From assembly GCF_003967575.1 (NCBI RefSeq), contig NZ_BIFT01000002.1:434001-498000 (forward strand): a stretch of 64,000 nt of DNA, in the 5' to 3' direction. This document shows positions 61,562 to 64,000 of this stretch, piece by piece. The position numbers and the translations under genes were made by a program. The number at the start of each line of letters is the position of its first letter. Within the stretch, counting starts at the first letter, position 1. Origin of the DNA: Dictyobacter alpinus (GTDB taxonomy: Bacteria > Chloroflexota > Ktedonobacteria > Ktedonobacterales > Ktedonobacteraceae). Below the pieces are notes generated by a model. That model was given only the letters and a program-made list of their open reading frames with translations. It made no database searches and was not told the DNA's origin.

Positions 61562-62002
61562 TTGAAGCAGGTCAAAAGAAAAGCGTTTGCATACATCACG
61601 CACCAGCAAAAATTGCTCGTCTTCAGCCACCTGAAAGCACCAGAAGCAGGGATACAGGTTCCCGCTGGAACGATTGAGGAGGGCGAAACCCCGGAACAGG
61701 CCGTTTTACGCGAAGCGTGGGAAGAGACGGGCTTGACTCACCTTGTTCTGGATGCGTTCCTGGGTGAGCAAGAACGTGATATGGCGGATTTTGGGCGCGA
61801 AGAGATCCACTATCGATATTTTTACCATCTCCGCTATCAGGGGCGACCGCAAGCAGTATGGCAACATGCAGAACGGTTCTCTTCTACTTCACATGATTGG
61901 CCTCTCTTCAAGTTCTTTTGGGCCACCTTGCCTGATCAGGTACCCATATTAATCGCGGATCATGGTTTCCTGCTTCCTCAGCTCATAGAACGGCTTGGGT
62001 GA
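61562..62002 (+). CDS. NUDIX hydrolase
   Basis: The 146-residue product has a complete Nudix box: G-x5-E-x7-REAWEETGL (GTIEEGETPEQAV then REAWEETGL, about residues 37-60). Members cleave nucleoside diphosphates linked to another group; the substrate is unknown. Start is TTG 61562 behind AGGGGAGAAG. It follows the P-loop kinase in the same direction by 113 bp. Confidence 0.9.
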   Translation: MKQVKRKAFAYITHQQKLLVFSHLKAPEAGIQVPAGTIEEGETPEQAVLREAWEETGLTHLVLDAFLGEQERDMADFGREEIHYRYFYHLRYQGRPQAVWQHAERFSSTSHDWPLFKFFWATLPDQVPILIADHGFLLPQLIERLG

Positions 62003-62192
62003 GTCTGTTTCTGCTAAAGACTCTCTTCTCTGCAAAAAATTTCATAGGCCGTGGCTCCTGTATCGGCATTGCCATCCTGAACGTATTCTCTATAAATAGA
62101 CATGTCCCTATTTAATAAAGAGTATGGGCGAGTCACAATTGCTCTCGATGACCTCCAGCATAGGTCTGGATCGTGAAAGGCAGAAGAAGGCT

Positions 62193-62747
62193 ATGCAACA
62201 GCCGGCGGCATTGCTACCGAGTACCTGGGAAAGTTTTTATGTGATCGTTGGTTCCGCCTCTGCGGCACTGACCGGATTGGTGTTTGTGGTTGTGACCTTG
62301 ATGGCGGAAAGAGCGCGAGCACGGATCCGATCGGCTCAAGCTATCGGCGCATTCACGACACCAACGGTCGTACATTTTTGCGCTGCTTTCCTTGTCTCTG
62401 TGATTCTCAGCGCTCCCTGGTCTGCACTCTGGAATGTAAGCCTGCTTATGGGGATATGTGGTCTGGCTGGAGCTATCTACTGTCTGGTTACTGCCTGGCG
62501 TGCGCGAAGACAGACGGCGTATCATCCGGTGCTGGAAGACTGGCTCTGGCATACGGTCTTTCCGTTTCTAGCCTATGCCTCCCTGCTCCTCGGGGCCGGG
62601 CTGCTTGAGGGCAATTCAAAGATCGCCATGTTCGTCTTCGGCGTGGCTGCGATTCTCTTTCTCCTCATCGGCATCCATAACTCCTGGGACAGCGTGATCT
62701 ATGTCACCTCCACTGAAGCGTCCTCGGAGGACAAAAATCAGGAATAA
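62193..62747 (+). CDS. integral membrane protein of unknown function
   Basis: The 184-residue product has about five hydrophobic helices after a short N-terminus (STWESFYVIVGSASAALTGL, FTTPTVVHFCAAFLVSVILS). A pattern seen often in soil bacteria (FYVxxGSAxAALTGLxFV). Function unknown. ATG 62193 follows AGAAGG; an upstream ATG at 62124 is possible but lacks a site. Confidence 0.75.
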   Translation: MQQPAALLPSTWESFYVIVGSASAALTGLVFVVVTLMAERARARIRSAQAIGAFTTPTVVHFCAAFLVSVILSAPWSALWNVSLLMGICGLAGAIYCLVTAWRARRQTAYHPVLEDWLWHTVFPFLAYASLLLGAGLLEGNSKIAMFVFGVAAILFLLIGIHNSWDSVIYVTSTEASSEDKNQE

Positions 62748-62796
62748 ACGACTATAAGACTTTCCAGCAAAGCTGATGATAAGGAGCTGAGAACTG

Positions 62797-63396
62797 CTAT
62801 TTTGTAGCAAGCTCCAGCTCTTCCTCGCCGCGGATATGCAAACCCTGCTTGGCGATTTTCTCACGTAGTTTGAGGATGCCCTCGATTAACGCCTCTGGAC
62901 GTGGTGGGCAACCGGGGACATAGACATCCACCGGGACGATGGTATCGACGCCTTGCACAGTGTAGTAGCTATCGTAGAATTCGCCGCCAGAATTGGCGCA
63001 CTGCCCCATGCTGATCACCCATTTAGGCTCTGGCATCTGTTCCCACAACAAGCGCAGGCGGGGCGCCATCTTCGTGGATACGGTGCCCGCGACAATCATC
63101 AGGTCCGCCTGTCGGGGACTCGAACGGAACACCTCGGACCCAAAGCGCGACAGATCGTAGTGCGCCTGAGCCGACGCCATCATTTCGATCGCGCAACAGG
63201 CCAGGCCATAGCCCAGAGGCCAGACGGACTTCGAGCGCGCCCAGTTCTGAGCCCACTGCAGCATCTCTTCCATAGAGGTGAGCTGAACCGGCAGCTCTTG
63301 CTCACCAGGGGTGTAATGGCTTGGTCCACTGGCCATGGTCAGCGGAATGGCTTTACGGCGCGGCTGTTTGGATACATTCTCTTGTACTGTACTCAT
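62797..63396 (-). CDS. nuoB: NADH-quinone oxidoreductase subunit B
   Basis: This is NuoB, the complex I subunit holding the N2 4Fe-4S cluster. All cluster cysteines are visible: GLACCAIEMM, SMGQCANSGG and PGCPPRPEALIEG. About 199 residues, typical length. Neither nuoA upstream nor nuoC downstream is present; the neighbours are a broken sigma factor and a convergent membrane protein, so it is an orphan copy. ATG 63396 fits the family start and has a weak AGG site. Confidence 0.92.
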   Translation of the reverse strand: MSTVQENVSKQPRRKAIPLTMASGPSHYTPGEQELPVQLTSMEEMLQWAQNWARSKSVWPLGYGLACCAIEMMASAQAHYDLSRFGSEVFRSSPRQADLMIVAGTVSTKMAPRLRLLWEQMPEPKWVISMGQCANSGGEFYDSYYTVQGVDTIVPVDVYVPGCPPRPEALIEGILKLREKIAKQGLHIRGEEELELATK

Positions 63397-63428
63397 ATAT
63401 GTACCTGGGACCTTTGAGAGGCGGGCTC

Positions 63429-64000
63429 TCATCCTCGGTCCGAAGGAAATTGTATTAGCGGTCTGAACTGGTTCAACTCTTCAATCAAGTGGACCGGCAA
63501 CCGGATTGCGCGTCCCTGATTCGCGATCGCACGGATGATAGAGTGACGGATCGTCCACGTTGCATAGGTGCTTAAGCGGTATCCTCTGGTATAATCGTAG
63601 CGCTCAACTGCCTGCATCAGGCCATTATTGCCCTCCTGAATCAGGTCGAGCAAGCTGAGTCCACGGCCCACATATTTTCTGGCCACGCTGACTACCAGAC
63701 GCAAGTTTGCCTCGATCATCTGGCATCTGGCCCGTTCACCGGCCTGTAAAATATGACGATGGGGGGAGAGTATTGGACTGGGCGGCCCGAACCTGCTCCT
63801 GGCAGGCCATAGCGATCATGTGTCCCAGACGCATCTCTTGCTCGTAGCACAGCAGTGGCGCGCGCCCGATCTCGCGCAGGTACAGAGTAATCGCCTCGTC
63901 GGAAGTTGCCTCGGTCGAACCAAATGACGTAGCCTTCTCTCCCTCCTCGCCAGATGCTATGGCTTCATCCTCATCTATCGCTTCATCATCCTCGGTATCG
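63429..64000 (-). pseudogene. sigma-70 factor (RpoD/HrdB-like), frameshifted and C-terminally truncated
   Basis: From the window edge leftward on the minus strand: an acidic stretch, then region 1.2 (ITLYLREIGRAPLL), a frame break at a run of six C (63761-63766), and regions 2.1-2.4 (MIEANLRLVVSVARKYVGRG, LDLIQEGNNGLMQAVERYDY, LSTYATWTIRHSIIRAIANQ). The frame ends at PLIQFPSDRG, just after the start of region 3. Regions 3 and 4, needed for -35 binding, are missing, so it cannot be a normal sigma factor. The 5' end lies beyond the window. Confidence 0.85.

Noticed and set aside
1..64000. CRISPR arrays, tRNA or rRNA genes
   Set aside because: No regularly spaced repeats or cloverleaf and rRNA landmarks were noticed; a covariance search was not possible.

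Overview
The window looks like a chromosomal segment of a Ktedonobacteria-type Chloroflexota: base composition is near 50 % GC, and the gene set mixes secreted plant-polysaccharide hydrolases, MalT-like LuxR activators, WD40 and Trp-rich repeat proteins, many one-component regulators and GNAT enzymes, with several IS elements and much gene debris. The lineage is inferred from protein style and gene content, not from a marker gene.

Layout. 1-9 kb: a secreted Asp-box (sialidase-fold) hydrolase cut by the window edge, a 5'-truncated DUF998 protein, a frameshifted zinc-ribbon protein, an SDR, a DUF5990 protein, a methyltransferase, a GNAT and a MauE-like protein. 9-17.5 kb: a RibD_C-type reductase with an AraC regulator, Lrp and PPOX genes, then decay: fragments of TIR, epimerase, FAD-oxidoreductase and NACHT genes, a dead IS701-type transposase and an apparently complete IS630 element. 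17.7-23 kb: a GH116 glycosidase divergent from an AraC regulator, then a fusion scar joining a broken DinB gene tail-to-tail to a broken secreted-repeat gene. 23.5-28.8 kb: YceI, then a MerR regulator with a carbonic anhydrase, two NmrA-like reductases and a VOC protein, tied together by matching MerR-style promoters. 29.3-31.3 kb: an ECF sigma factor with a membrane-anchored WD40 partner. 31.5-38.4 kb: a relic of a group II intron and the L-rhamnose catabolic locus (rhaI, DeoR regulator, aldolase/dehydrogenase fusion, rhaB). 38.4-42.5 kb: a second DUF5990 copy, MarR, an IS4-type element, a GNAT. 42.6-58 kb: polysaccharide utilisation: a secreted GH43, DUF998, a shortened MalT-type LuxR protein, DUF2306, a secreted GH74, YdjC, an ABC sugar importer and its GntR-type regulator. 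58.3-64 kb: TetR plus membrane protein, a hydrolase/beta-propeller scar, a P-loop kinase, NUDIX, a membrane protein, a solitary nuoB and a frameshifted, C-terminally truncated sigma-70 factor.

How the genes work together. GH74 and GH43 would cut hemicellulose outside the cell, the ABC importer would take up oligosaccharides (its ATPase must come from elsewhere), and the GntR-type repressor probably controls itself through a paired palindrome. The Asp-box hydrolase at the left edge and the GH43 gene, about 44 kb apart, share the same promoter architecture and operator core, which suggests one regulon. The rhamnose locus has a strong promoter followed directly by a DeoR-type operator. The MerR locus has three promoters with 19-bp spacers, two of them identical over 43 bp and facing opposite ways. 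The clearest unexplained system is this MerR / carbonic anhydrase / NmrA / VOC unit, whose inducer and role cannot be read from the sequence.
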